The position numbers and the translations under genes were made by a program. A stretch of 20,448 nucleotides of DNA from Thermocaproicibacter sp036844765 (GTDB lineage Bacteria > Bacillota > Clostridia > Oscillospirales > Acutalibacteraceae), in the NCBI GenBank assembly GCA_036844765.1, contig DAIUFE010000030.1, forward strand, positions 1 to 20,448, in the 5' to 3' direction. Numbering within the stretch: the first letter of the stretch is position 1; each line of letters begins with the position of its first letter. Shown in pieces: positions 1 through 6,126 of this stretch. Under the pieces are notes generated by a model. That model was not told where the DNA came from, searched no databases, and saw only the letters and a program-made list of their open reading frames with translations.

Positions 1-361
1 GGGGAGGGGGGCGCAGCCCCCCTCCCGATATTATAATAAACCCCCTTCCGCGCTCGGCGGGCTTACAATTCCGCCGCGCTAACCGCGCGGGAGGGGGTAG
101 GGGGTGGGCGTTTGTCGGCGGGAAGTTTGAAATTTTCAGCTTTGTTTTCTGAATTTGAATTCAGCTTAATTTTACTTTGTGCTCAAGCCGCGCAGGTCCT
201 CCGCCTTTTGAAAAAAGCGGGCGAAAACTTTACTGTTTACTGACCGGGAGTTATCTTAGACTGTCCCGCCTAAAAAAAGCTTCTGTTTTGCTTTCAGTTG
301 AACGGCGGGCCGTGCGTGCAGGCTCAGCCTGCCGGGGCGGGCCGGAACCGGCTTTGCCGGC
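1..361. other. Gene-free left edge with hairpins and a G-rich tract
   Basis: I see no credible gene here. The first ~115 bases are very GC-rich and hold a perfect 11-bp stem (2-26), a second imperfect hairpin with GGCGG/CCGCC arms around 55-77, and four closely spaced G runs (89-108). Bases 120-180 are AT-rich and hold two short palindromes, at 128-138 and 149-164 (CTGAATT and AATTCAG arms, 2-bp gap). Bases 318-332 form a perfect GCAGGCT/AGCCTGC hairpin about 30 bases past the stop of the VOC gene, but no T-tract follows, so it is a poor terminator. Short open frames on the plus strand here lack ribosome sites and family resemblance. Confidence 0.6.
2..26. repeat. Perfect G/C hairpin with 11-bp arms and GCA loop
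   Basis: Arms at 2-12 and 16-26 are exact inverted repeats of GGGAGGGGGGC around a GCA loop. No T-tract follows on the plus strand, so it is not a standard terminator unless it acts without one. A degenerate relative with the same G-run/GCGCAGCC core lies on the minus strand at about 2166-2190, which suggests a dispersed 3'-end hairpin family. Confidence 0.55.
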
Positions 362-733
362 TTAGCCCTCGGCGCACAGGCAGAACGGATGCCCGGCCGG
401 GTCCAGCATGGTGGTCCAGTTGTCGCCGCCGAACTGCGACTTCGCCTTCACGGCGCCGAGGGCCTCGGCCTTCCGCACGGCGGCGGGCACGTCCGGCACC
501 TCAAAGTCGAAATGAAGCTGTTTCTGCTGCTTCCCCGGCTCCTCCGGCCAGACGGGCGGAACGTAGTCCTCTTCCTGACCGAACAGGAACACCGTGCCGT
601 TCCCGCTTTTCAGGGCGGGCAGGCCGTAAACGTCCAGCTTGGCCCAGCCCAGAAGCTCCGCGTAAAAATCCCTCAGCTTTTTTGCGTCCCTGCAGTCCAC
701 GACGATATCGCCCAGAACGATTTCACGAGCCAT
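362..733 (-). CDS. VOC family (glyoxalase/bleomycin-resistance fold) protein
   Basis: A 123-residue cytosolic protein with the single-domain vicinal-oxygen-chelate fold. The N-terminal beta strand and helix read IVLGDIVVDCRDAKKLRDFY followed by AELLGW, the classic opening of glyoxalase-like domains. The second half has the matching HFDFEVPD strand and ends in DPAGHPFCL, the usual C-terminal metal-side strand. Members bind a divalent metal and act as lyases, dioxygenases or drug-binding proteins; the substrate cannot be read from the sequence. Two ATGs lie in tandem (736 and 733). I chose 733 because AGGAGG is then 7 bases upstream rather than 4. It has its own strong promoter at 784-812 and appears monocistronic. 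No clear terminator follows. Confidence 0.9.
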   Translation of the reverse strand: MAREIVLGDIVVDCRDAKKLRDFYAELLGWAKLDVYGLPALKSGNGTVFLFGQEEDYVPPVWPEEPGKQQKQLHFDFEVPDVPAAVRKAEALGAVKAKSQFGGDNWTTMLDPAGHPFCLCAEG

Positions 734-783
734 CATACATCCTCCTTTTTTCTCATCCGGTCAAAGTTTTTGGCTTCTCCGTC

Positions 784-812
784 ATCATACCGGATTTGCC
801 CGGGAATGTCAA
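784..812 (-). promoter_or_regulatory. Sigma-A promoter of the VOC gene
   Basis: On the minus strand TTGACA (807-812) and TATGAT (784-789) are separated by exactly 17 bp, a near-consensus housekeeping promoter about 50 bases upstream of the VOC start codon. Confidence 0.75.
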
Positions 813-850
813 CCGCGCCGGGGCGGGATCGGGCCGGCCCCGCCGCCTGT

Positions 851-1510
851 TCATGATTCTGCGGCGAAGGCGAACAGAAATAGAATACCGACTCCATTCG
901 CTATCCAATGCGAGAGAGCGCTGACCCACGCGTTGTTTGTTTTGTGGAACACCATGCCGTAGAAAACGCTGTTGGCCGCGACAAAAATCAGGTCGTACGC
1001 CACGACCGGAACCGCGCCGCCTGACAAATGCCCCAGGGCGAACAACGCGGAAGTTGCGAGGATCGCCGCCGGCGCGGGGAAGGCCTTGGTCAGCTGCCTT
1101 TGGAAAAACGCCCGCCACGCGATTTCCTCGCCCAACGCGGATACGATGAGCTGAGCGGCCAGCAGCGGCCATTGGCGGAACGTTAAAAATCGGCCGGTGC
1201 GCGCCAGCACGTGGCCGATAAAATCCGGCATAACGGCCTTGGCCAGGCCCATGCAGATCAGATTCATGACGGCGGGCATGGCGATCCAGACCCAGACGCT
1301 CCCGTTGGCGAGGTCTTTTCCGGTTCTTTTGATCTCCAGGCCGCTGTTTTCCGTGGGGCCCCGGCCCTGATCCACGAAGAAAAAGACGACGCCCACAAGA
1401 ACGGAGTAGCCCGCTGCGGACAGTCCGAAAAAATTTGTAAAAACCAGCGCGCCCATGACAAGCATGGCGGCTAAAGCGACGGGTTTTACGGTCCGCCCGG
1501 TCGTTTTCAC
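851..1510 (-). CDS. CPBP family intramembrane metalloprotease
   Basis: A 219-residue polytopic membrane protein of the CPBP (CAAX protease and bacteriocin-processing, Abi) family. The three family motifs are present: EEIAWR (E128, E129, R133), FALGH (H161) and an SALSHWIAN segment (H201, N205), which together form the intramembrane glutamate/histidine active site. Hydrophobic segments lie near residues 10-30, 35-47, 72-90, 113-127, 145-160, 165-187 and 205-216. Relatives take part in prenyl-protein processing, bacteriocin self-immunity or stress signalling; the target here is unknown. I chose the GTG at 1510 because AGAGGGA stands 5 bases before it. An upstream GTG at 1537 has no ribosome site. 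It may be cotranscribed with the membrane protein gene ending at 1581. Confidence 0.88.
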   Translation of the reverse strand: MKTTGRTVKPVALAAMLVMGALVFTNFFGLSAAGYSVLVGVVFFFVDQGRGPTENSGLEIKRTGKDLANGSVWVWIAMPAVMNLICMGLAKAVMPDFIGHVLARTGRFLTFRQWPLLAAQLIVSALGEEIAWRAFFQRQLTKAFPAPAAILATSALFALGHLSGGAVPVVAYDLIFVAANSVFYGMVFHKTNNAWVSALSHWIANGVGILFLFAFAAES

Positions 1511-1580
1511 GGCGTTCCCTCTTTTCTCTTCTATCACTCAGGCGAATGGCGGCGCACCCGGCCGGTGCTTCCGGCGGAGA

Positions 1581-2027
1581 TCACAGGTAGGTGGAGCAGG
1601 TGATCGCGATGTGGATCGCGCCGAACACGGCGCAGGGGAGCGGGACGGCGTCGTTTTTCAGCCGGAGGGCCGCCGAGAGGAAGTAGAGCGGAGGCATGGC
1701 GGCCAGGCCGAGGATCAGCAGCGCCGGCGAGACGTTCCCCCCGTAATAGAGGGCCCACGCCGCGTAATAGCCGAGCAGGAACGCCGCGGCCGCCCAGAGG
1801 AAGAGCCGGCTCCGCCGCCCGCCGTCCCGGGGGACCAGCAGGATCAGCAGGGCGACCGTCGCGGCGCCGAAGATCCCCTCCAGGATATTCCAGAGCGGGA
1901 CGGGCGAGGAGTTGCGCGCCAGCGCGTCGTTCGCGGGCGGCGCGGCGAGCCACAGCAGGTTCGGGAGAAGCTGCAGCGCGTAGACGATCAGCCCCGCCGG
2001 GGAAACGCCGATTTTGTACCGCTTCAT
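1581..2027 (-). CDS. Small membrane protein of unknown function (four-helix)
   Basis: A 148-residue integral membrane protein that I cannot assign to a named family with confidence. Hydrophobic stretches lie at about residues 10-30, 48-64, 74-95 and 100-120, with a C-terminal AVFGAIHIAITCSTYL segment that could be a fifth, so four to five helices are likely. The start ATG at 2027 is preceded by a strong GGAAGGAGG ribosome site. About 45 bases upstream lies a 26-bp motif (2071-2096) that is repeated almost exactly upstream of the XRE regulator gene, suggesting that the regulator controls this gene. The CPBP protease gene follows 70 bases downstream on the same strand, so the two could share a transcript. 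Confidence 0.75.
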   Translation of the reverse strand: MKRYKIGVSPAGLIVYALQLLPNLLWLAAPPANDALARNSSPVPLWNILEGIFGAATVALLILLVPRDGGRRSRLFLWAAAAFLLGYYAAWALYYGGNVSPALLILGLAAMPPLYFLSAALRLKNDAVPLPCAVFGAIHIAITCSTYL

Positions 2028-2070
2028 CGCTTTCCTCCTTCCGGTCCGTCCGGTGCCGGCACGATGATCG

Positions 2071-2096
2071 TACCATATTTTTCCTCGGAAAGGAAG
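2071..2096 (-). promoter_or_regulatory. 26-bp regulatory motif, copy 1 (TTTCC-N2-GGAAA dyad)
   Basis: Plus-strand bases run TACCATATTT, then TTCCTCGGAA, then AGGAAG. The motif matches 3670-3695 at 25 of 26 positions. Its core is an inverted repeat of TTTCC and GGAAA. It lies about 45-70 bases upstream of the start codon at 2027, where a promoter or operator would be expected. A weak core promoter is possible on the minus strand (TTCCTT, 17 bp, then TACGAT). The shared sequence is seen directly; control by the neighbouring XRE protein is an inference. Confidence 0.5.
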
Positions 2097-2165
2097 ACCG
2101 TTTCCGTAAAAAAAACCGCGTCACGCGCGCAGGCGCCCGAGCGCGGAAGGGGGTACAGCAGGATC

Positions 2166-2190
2166 GGAAGGAGGCTGCGCCCCCTCCCCC
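2166..2190 (-). repeat. Degenerate copy of the left-edge G/C hairpin
   Basis: Read on the minus strand, this block shares the G-run, GCGCAGCC core and C/T-rich arm of the perfect hairpin at 2-26, but its arms are shorter (GGAGG and CCTCC). It begins about 30 bases past the stop codon at 2220, so it may mark the 3' end of that transcript. No T-tract follows. Confidence 0.35.
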
Positions 2191-2219
2191 TGCCAAAGAC
2201 CCACGCCGGAGCGGGCCGG

Positions 2220-2423
2220 TTATTCCAGAAATCGGACGGTAAAAACCCCGACACCGGCGAGGAAAAACAAAACGCCGCCGATCCTCGTGCTGAGCGCGAA
2301 CAGATGCGAGGGCTCCGCGCCGGGATCGCTCTTCCAGCTTTCCGTGACAGCATAAAACAATTTGGGCGACACGATCATCACGGTTCCCACTGCGATCAAA
2401 AGCACGCCCCACAGCGGATGCAT
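2220..2423 (-). CDS. Small two-helix membrane protein (DUF6199-like)
   Basis: A 67-residue protein with two hydrophobic helices (about residues 3-18 and 47-63). Between them is a loop reading SPKLFYAVTESWKSDPGAEP and then S, and an LSTRIGG turn. The pattern of a P-K-x-x-Y/W start, a TExWK segment, AEPS and TRIGG resembles DUF6199-type small membrane proteins of Firmicutes; this assignment is from memory and tentative. I chose the ATG at 2423 because AAGAAGGTG stands about 8 bases upstream. The longer reading from 2468 has no ribosome site and would add a charged tail before the first helix. It lies between the XRE regulator and the 148-residue membrane protein on the same strand but has its own probable promoter. 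Confidence 0.72.
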   Translation of the reverse strand: MHPLWGVLLIAVGTVMIVSPKLFYAVTESWKSDPGAEPSHLFALSTRIGGVLFFLAGVGVFTVRFLE

Positions 2424-2458
2424 TCTTTGCACCTTCTTATGAAGATAAAATTTTCCAT

Positions 2459-2487
2459 ATTGTATCATATATCCATAAAAATAAAAA
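2459..2487 (-). promoter_or_regulatory. Probable promoter of the small DUF6199-like gene
   Basis: On the minus strand a good minus-10 (TACAAT, 2459-2464) stands 17 bp from a weak minus-35 (TTTTTA, 2482-2487) in an AT-rich stretch. The minus-35 overlaps the T-rich tail of the upstream terminator. Confidence 0.4.
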
Positions 2488-2518
2488 GGACCGGAACCTT
2501 TGCGATCCCGGCTCTTTT
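2484..2518. terminator. Bidirectional intrinsic terminator after the XRE gene
   Basis: An 11-position stem pairs AAAAGGACCGG (2484-2494) with CCGGCTCTTTT (2508-2518), with one imperfect pair. It is followed by T-rich tracts on both strands. It begins about 20 bases beyond the stop of the minus-strand XRE gene and most likely ends that transcript. Confidence 0.65.
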
Positions 2519-2537
2519 GTCTTTTGATCCGCGTTCC

Positions 2538-3503
2538 TTATTGTTTCGGCAGCAGAGCGGAGACCGCCGCGAAGATCAGCGCGGCGATCGGCCAGATCAC
2601 CCATGAGAATTCCCAGTTATTTGTGAAAAAGCTCCACCCGAGATAGGCCGCCACGACGACCGGCCAGTAGACGCCCGCGAACTTCGACACCCGTTTCGCG
2701 CGCTCCTGCTCCTTCGGCTCGAAGTCGCCCTCGCGCAGCAGCTGGTCGTAGCCGCCCTTGACCGTCCCGGCGGCGACCAGAAGGGCCGTCCCGACGGAAA
2801 CGACCGCCAGCAGCAGGGCCGCGAGAAGGGACAGCGTCATCTCCGGAGCCCCGTAGATGCCCGCCACGATCAGGGGCACGGAGCACAGGATGAAAAGGAC
2901 GACGCCGGTCACCGTGCTCCGGACGTATTTCGGCTCGAACGCGGCCCGCTTTTCCTTCAGGATGCCCGGGACCCCGTACTCCAGCTCGAAAGCGCCCTCC
3001 TGCAGGTAGGTGAAGCGCTTCATTTTCGTGCCGCTGACGATAAAGACCGCCACGGCCCCCGCGACCATCAGCAGCAGCGTCACGACGCCGACGCCGGACG
3101 CGACGCTTTCCGGCACGATCTCCTCCGCCGACAGGGCGGAGAGCACGATCAGCAGGACCGGCGAGAGGATGCACAGCATCACGCCCAGCGCGGTCCGCCT
3201 TCCCTGGACGGCTTTGCTTTCCAGAAAATCGTTCGTTTCCTGCAGCGTCACGCGGGTGCGGTCGTCCGCCGCGTCGGCATCGGCGCCGGAATACGCGGCC
3301 TTTTCAAGGTCGTCTTTCAGCAGATAGTCGGTCGTCACCCCGAAAAGCTTCGCCAGCTCCAGGATCCGGTTGATATCCGGGATCGCGGCGGCGCTCTCCC
3401 ATTTGGAGATGGACTGCCGCGACACGTTCATTTTTTCCGCCAGCTCTTCCTGGGACCACCCGTTGTTTTTGCGCAGCTGCAGAATTTTTTCCGCTAAAAT
3501 CAT
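2538..3503 (-). CDS. Membrane-bound XRE family transcriptional regulator
   Basis: A 321-residue regulator. Residues 1-60 form a Cro/CI-type helix-turn-helix (WSQEELAEKMNVSRQSISKW, then IPDINRILELAKLFGVTTDYLL), the standard layout for Firmicute XRE repressors. After a charged linker (65-100) come about six membrane helices near residues 104-122, 137-157, 196-216, 223-245, 278-293 and 300-317, separated by charged loops. The DNA-binding domain is therefore tethered to the membrane, a design known for many clostridial XRE-plus-membrane proteins whose ligands are mostly unknown. The ATG at 3503 has AGGGGGA upstream; the open frame extends further 5' only as G/C-rich noise. It probably binds the dyad motif repeated at 3670-3695 and 2071-2096 (inference). 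A terminator follows at 2484-2518. Confidence 0.9.
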   Translation of the reverse strand: MILAEKILQLRKNNGWSQEELAEKMNVSRQSISKWESAAAIPDINRILELAKLFGVTTDYLLKDDLEKAAYSGADADAADDRTRVTLQETNDFLESKAVQGRRTALGVMLCILSPVLLIVLSALSAEEIVPESVASGVGVVTLLLMVAGAVAVFIVSGTKMKRFTYLQEGAFELEYGVPGILKEKRAAFEPKYVRSTVTGVVLFILCSVPLIVAGIYGAPEMTLSLLAALLLAVVSVGTALLVAAGTVKGGYDQLLREGDFEPKEQERAKRVSKFAGVYWPVVVAAYLGWSFFTNNWEFSWVIWPIAALIFAAVSALLPKQ

Positions 3504-3551
3504 TTGGATTCCCCCTGTTCGTCCGACAGCGTACGGCCATCCTGCAAGAAA

Positions 3552-3557
3552 ATTATA
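3552..3557 (-). promoter_or_regulatory. Candidate minus-10 box of the XRE gene
   Basis: A TATAAT on the minus strand lies about 50 bases before the XRE start codon. No good minus-35 is found at 16-18 bp (the nearest TTGATG is 21 bp away), so the promoter may depend on an activator or start elsewhere. Confidence 0.35.
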
Positions 3558-3669
3558 ACGGCGGCCCCGGTTGCAGACCATCAACGGGGCTTGGAACTTC
3601 CGCAACCGGCGGTTGCGTTTTCGCCGGGAGACCGGTTTTCCCGCGGGGCGTGCGTCGTTTTCTATAAGA

Positions 3670-3695
3670 TACCATATTTTTCCGCGGAAAGGAAG
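3670..3695 (-). promoter_or_regulatory. 26-bp regulatory motif, copy 2 (perfect TTTCCGCGGAAA dyad)
   Basis: This copy matches 2071-2096 at 25 of 26 positions, and here the core is a perfect 12-bp palindrome, TTTCCGCGGAAA. It lies about 170 bases upstream of the XRE start codon, in the intergenic region shared with tetR. Autoregulation by the XRE protein is the simplest explanation but is an inference. Confidence 0.5.
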
Positions 3696-3727
3696 CGCGG
3701 CGTTTCCATCGCGGCCGGGGCCGGCCG

Positions 3728-3756
3728 TTGACAAAGCGGGCGGACCGCGCTATAAT
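3728..3756 (+). promoter_or_regulatory. Consensus sigma-A promoter of tetR-acg operon
   Basis: TTGACA (3728-3733) and TATAAT (3751-3756) are both perfect hexamers with 17 bp between them, pointing right into the tetR operon. A perfect dyad operator starts two bases after the minus-10. This is the strongest promoter in the window and would need a repressor. Confidence 0.88.
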
Positions 3757-3757
3757 T

Positions 3758-3778
3758 TAGTAAACTAACAGTTTACTA
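3758..3778 (+). promoter_or_regulatory. TetR-type operator (perfect 9+3+9 dyad)
   Basis: The arms TAGTAAACT (3758-3766) and AGTTTACTA (3770-3778) are exact inverted repeats around AAC, covering the expected transcription start. Similar AT-rich dyads serve TetR regulators of the AcrR group. Position and symmetry make autorepression by the adjacent TetR protein very likely. Confidence 0.82.
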
Positions 3779-3879
3779 CGGCATTTCCAGCTGATTATGC
3801 AAGTGGGTTTGTGTTTTTCCCCCGCCGAAGGCGGGGAGAAAACACATCGTCTTTCGCAAAATGAAATGGAATTGCTGTA
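3777..3879 (+). repeat. 103-bp imperfect palindrome, MITE-like, in the tetR leader
   Basis: The arms 3777-3826 and 3830-3879 are both 50 bases long and match at 35 of 50 positions when one is inverted, with a GAA loop. The best parts are the tips (TACGGCATTTCCA against TACAGCAATTCCA) and the centre (GTGTTTT plus CCCCGCC). Both ends carry TA, as left by TA-targeting elements such as IS630/mariner-derived MITEs. The left arm recurs inverted at 6049-6098 with 44 of 50 matches. As RNA it would fold into a long hairpin between the tetR promoter and start codon. No transposase is present. It could instead be a structured leader RNA. Confidence 0.6.
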
Positions 3880-3909
3880 AATTGCAATCGCTTGAATACG
3901 GGTGACGGA

Positions 3910-4593
3910 ATGGACCGGAAAGAACGCAGGCGGCGGGGGAAAGAGACCAACCGGAAAGAAATCGTCGACGCCGCCGAGCGGCTGTTTTTCTCGCAGGGAT
4001 ACGAAAACACCTCGATGGATCAGGTCGCCAAAGAAGCGGAGTTCAGCAAGCGGACCGTTTACGTCTATTTCAGCGGCAAAGAGCAGATTTACTTCGAGGT
4101 CATGATCCGGGGATACCGCCTGCTGATCGGGATGGTCGAGGAAAGCTTCCGGGAGAGCCGCCCCCGGAACGCCCTCGAAGAGATGCGCTGCCTTTTTTTC
4201 ACGCTTTTCCGGTTCAGCGGGGAATACCCGGCGTACTTCAAAGCCATGATGGAGTATGAGACGGGCGATTCCGACGGCCGGGCGGGCGCGGGGGACGAGC
4301 CGAAGGCGGAATGCTACCGGCTGGGCGAGCAGCTTTTCGGATATCTTTCCCGCGCGCTTCAAAGGGGCGCGGAGGAAGGCAGCCTGCCCGGAAACCTCGA
4401 GACCGAAAAAGCGGCGCTGATCTTATGGGCCTGCGCGGTCGGCGTTTTCAACACGGCGGCAAAAAAGGGCGCGTACCTGAAAAATTACCATCAGATCGAC
4501 CCCGAGGAATTCATCGCGGATTCTTTCGGCTGGATCATGCGCCTGATCGGCGGAAACGGAGGGGACCGGCGTGAGGAAGAAAAAAGCGGTTAA
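3910..4593 (+). CDS. TetR/AcrR family transcriptional repressor
   Basis: A 227-residue regulator. After a basic N-terminus (RKERRRRGK), residues 15-60 form the TetR helix-turn-helix (EIVDAAERLFFSQGYENTSM, then DQVAKEAEFSKRTVYVYFSGKEQIYFEVM), matching the family signature closely. The remaining 160 residues are the helical ligand and dimer domain; the ligand is unknown. I chose the ATG at 3910, with GGGTGA just upstream, over an in-frame TTG at 3892 that has no ribosome site. The last 23 bases overlap the next gene, so the two are translationally coupled. The consensus promoter and dyad upstream indicate autorepression, and the coupled nitroreductase is the likely induced product. The leader between promoter and gene is occupied by a MITE-like palindrome. 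Confidence 0.92.
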   Translation: MDRKERRRRGKETNRKEIVDAAERLFFSQGYENTSMDQVAKEAEFSKRTVYVYFSGKEQIYFEVMIRGYRLLIGMVEESFRESRPRNALEEMRCLFFTLFRFSGEYPAYFKAMMEYETGDSDGRAGAGDEPKAECYRLGEQLFGYLSRALQRGAEEGSLPGNLETEKAALILWACAVGVFNTAAKKGAYLKNYHQIDPEEFIADSFGWIMRLIGGNGGDRREEEKSG

Positions 4594-5770
4594 AATCGTA
4601 TGGCGGGCGCTGCTCGGCGTCGCCGGCGGCTGCCTTGTCTTAGGGTCCGCGCTTTTTATGATCAGCGGAGGTTTTATGAAGCAGACTTATCTGGAACCGT
4701 GGGATAAAAATTACGCCGCGCAATTTTCCGACCCGAGGGTGCGCCTCGCGGCCGGCGGCCTGCTGGCCGCGAGCGGCCACAATATGCAGCCGTGGAAGAT
4801 CCGGCTCGACCCCTCCGACCCCATGGCGTTCTACCTGTATGCCGACCGCTCGCGCACGACCGGAGAGGTGGACCCCTATGCGCGCCAGATGATGGTCTCG
4901 CAGGGCACTTTTCTGGAATACGCCGCCGTGGCCGGGGAGAAAGAGGGCTGGAGCGTCGGGATCCGCCTTTTCCCCGAGGGGGCGTACGACGAATCGCGCC
5001 TTGCGGAAAGCATGGACGCGAAGCCCGTGGCCAAAATCACGCTGACGAAGGCGCAGGCGAAAAGCGGCCCGCTCTGCGACGCGCTCTTTCTGCCGGATAC
5101 GAACCGGGAGGCCTACCGGCCGGAAAAACTCTCTTCCGCGCAGTCCGCCGCCCTCGCGTCCCTTTCGGAGGGAGGCGCGGCCTCCGTCAAAGTGTTCCAG
5201 GATCCGCCGGATTTGAAGAAGATCGGGGAGTACGCGATGAAAAGCGCGGAGATCGAGGCCGGCGTCGGGCGCGTGATGGAAGAGTCCCGGCTGATCTTCC
5301 GCGCGAACGAGCGCGAAAAAAACAGGTTCCGCGACGGCTTCTCGGTGGAGGGCCAGGGGACCTCCGGCCCGATGGTGCACGTCCTGCAGGGTCTGCTCAC
5401 CGTTTTTCCGTCCTTGAATACCGGCGACGCCGCTGCCCAAAACTTCATCCGTTCCACCCGGACTTCCGTCGGCCGCACGCCCGCCTATGCGGTGATCGTG
5501 ACTTCGGAGAACAGCCGCGCCGCGCAGGTGGAGAGCGGAAGGCTTTACAGCAGGCTCGTGCTGACCGGGCACACGCTGGGCCTTGCGATGCAGCCGCTCA
5601 GCCAGGTCCTGGAAGAATACCCCGAGATGCGGGTTCCCTACGACGGATTCAAGCGGGACTACGCCCCGGGCGGCGGCACGGTGCAGATGCTTTTCCGCGT
5701 CGGCAGGCCCGAAAAGAGCGTGCCCTTAAGCATGCGGCGCGACGTGGCCGACCTGATCGTCCGGAAATGA
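4571..5770 (+). CDS. Membrane-anchored Acg-type nitroreductase family protein
   Basis: A 399-residue protein starting at GTG, with GGAGGGG nine bases before it inside the end of tetR. Residues 8-33 are a hydrophobic anchor or uncleaved signal, so the catalytic part probably faces outward or is membrane-tethered. The SGHNMQPWKI motif (68-77) is the flavin-binding S/G-x-N-x-QPW signature of the Acg/Rv3131 branch of the nitroreductase superfamily. The C-terminal TGHTLGLAMQPLSQ segment is also typical. Acg proteins are duplicated, partly degenerate nitroreductase folds that bind FMN; several lack ordinary nitroreductase activity and may sequester flavin. Coupling to TetR suggests induction by a redox-active or xenobiotic compound (inference). 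A strong terminator follows at 5968-6005. Confidence 0.87.
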   Translation: MRKKKAVKIVWRALLGVAGGCLVLGSALFMISGGFMKQTYLEPWDKNYAAQFSDPRVRLAAGGLLAASGHNMQPWKIRLDPSDPMAFYLYADRSRTTGEVDPYARQMMVSQGTFLEYAAVAGEKEGWSVGIRLFPEGAYDESRLAESMDAKPVAKITLTKAQAKSGPLCDALFLPDTNREAYRPEKLSSAQSAALASLSEGGAASVKVFQDPPDLKKIGEYAMKSAEIEAGVGRVMEESRLIFRANEREKNRFRDGFSVEGQGTSGPMVHVLQGLLTVFPSLNTGDAAAQNFIRSTRTSVGRTPAYAVIVTSENSRAAQVESGRLYSRLVLTGHTLGLAMQPLSQVLEEYPEMRVPYDGFKRDYAPGGGTVQMLFRVGRPEKSVPLSMRRDVADLIVRK

Positions 5771-5967
5771 TTTGGGCGCGGAGGGATTCGGGTCGTGCAA
5801 TATCTTCCCGCGTTCCGCGGGCGCAAAGCGCCGTTCGCGCCTGCGGCGGCCGCGATTCCGGGCCGCCGCTTCCCTATCCCATATGTCTGCCCGGCGGCTC
5901 CGAAAGGGCGCGGTCTGTCTCCCGCCCCGCGCCCGGGTGCTTCCTTGTGACAGGCGAAAAATCACGG

Positions 5968-6005
5968 GGCTGTCGCAAAACGAAAGTTTTGCGACAGCCT
6001 TTTTT
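5968..6005 (+). terminator. Strong intrinsic terminator of the tetR-acg operon
   Basis: A perfect 14-bp stem (GGCTGTCGCAAAAC at 5968-5981, complement at 5986-5999) closes on a GAAA tetraloop and is followed by six T residues. It lies about 200 bases past the nitroreductase stop codon. Confidence 0.9.
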
Positions 6006-6048
6006 CTGTTGGGAAGCCAGGGCTTACGGTGTTTTTGTTGAAAATTCT

Positions 6049-6098
6049 GCGGGGGGAAAAGCACAAACCCAATTGCATAATCAACTGGAAATGCTGTA
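6049..6098 (-). repeat. Half copy of the MITE-like element, inverted
   Basis: Read on the minus strand from 6098, these 50 bases match the left arm of the element at 3777-3826 at 44 positions, including the outer TA and the CAGCATTTCCAG tip. Beyond 6049 similarity fades to scattered AAAACAC and CGT matches, so the second arm is lost or diverged. With the copy in the tetR leader it brackets the tetR-acg operon as an inverted pair about 2.2 kb apart. Confidence 0.6.
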
Positions 6099-6108
6099 AA
6101 TTCTAAAG

Positions 6109-6126
6109 CAAAAAGCCGAAGCGGCC
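6109..6126 (-). terminator. Weak possible terminator of the alcohol dehydrogenase gene
   Basis: On the minus strand a short GCCG/CGGC stem with a CTT loop is followed by TTTTTGCTTT, about 85 bases past the stop codon. A separate GGGGCC/GGCCCC hairpin at 6161-6182 lies nearer the gene but has no T-tract on that strand. Confidence 0.35.

Noticed and set aside
3892..3909. TTG start for tetR giving six extra residues
   Set aside because: No ribosome site precedes the TTG, while the ATG at 3910 has GGGTGA just upstream.
5968..6005. The perfect stem considered as a CRISPR repeat or attachment site
   Set aside because: Only one copy is present in the window and it is followed directly by a T-tract, so an intrinsic terminator explains it.
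4792..6099. A 435-codon plus-strand frame overlapping the nitroreductase gene
   Set aside because: It is a +1-frame shadow running into hairpins and the terminator; the QPW flavin motif lies in the other frame.
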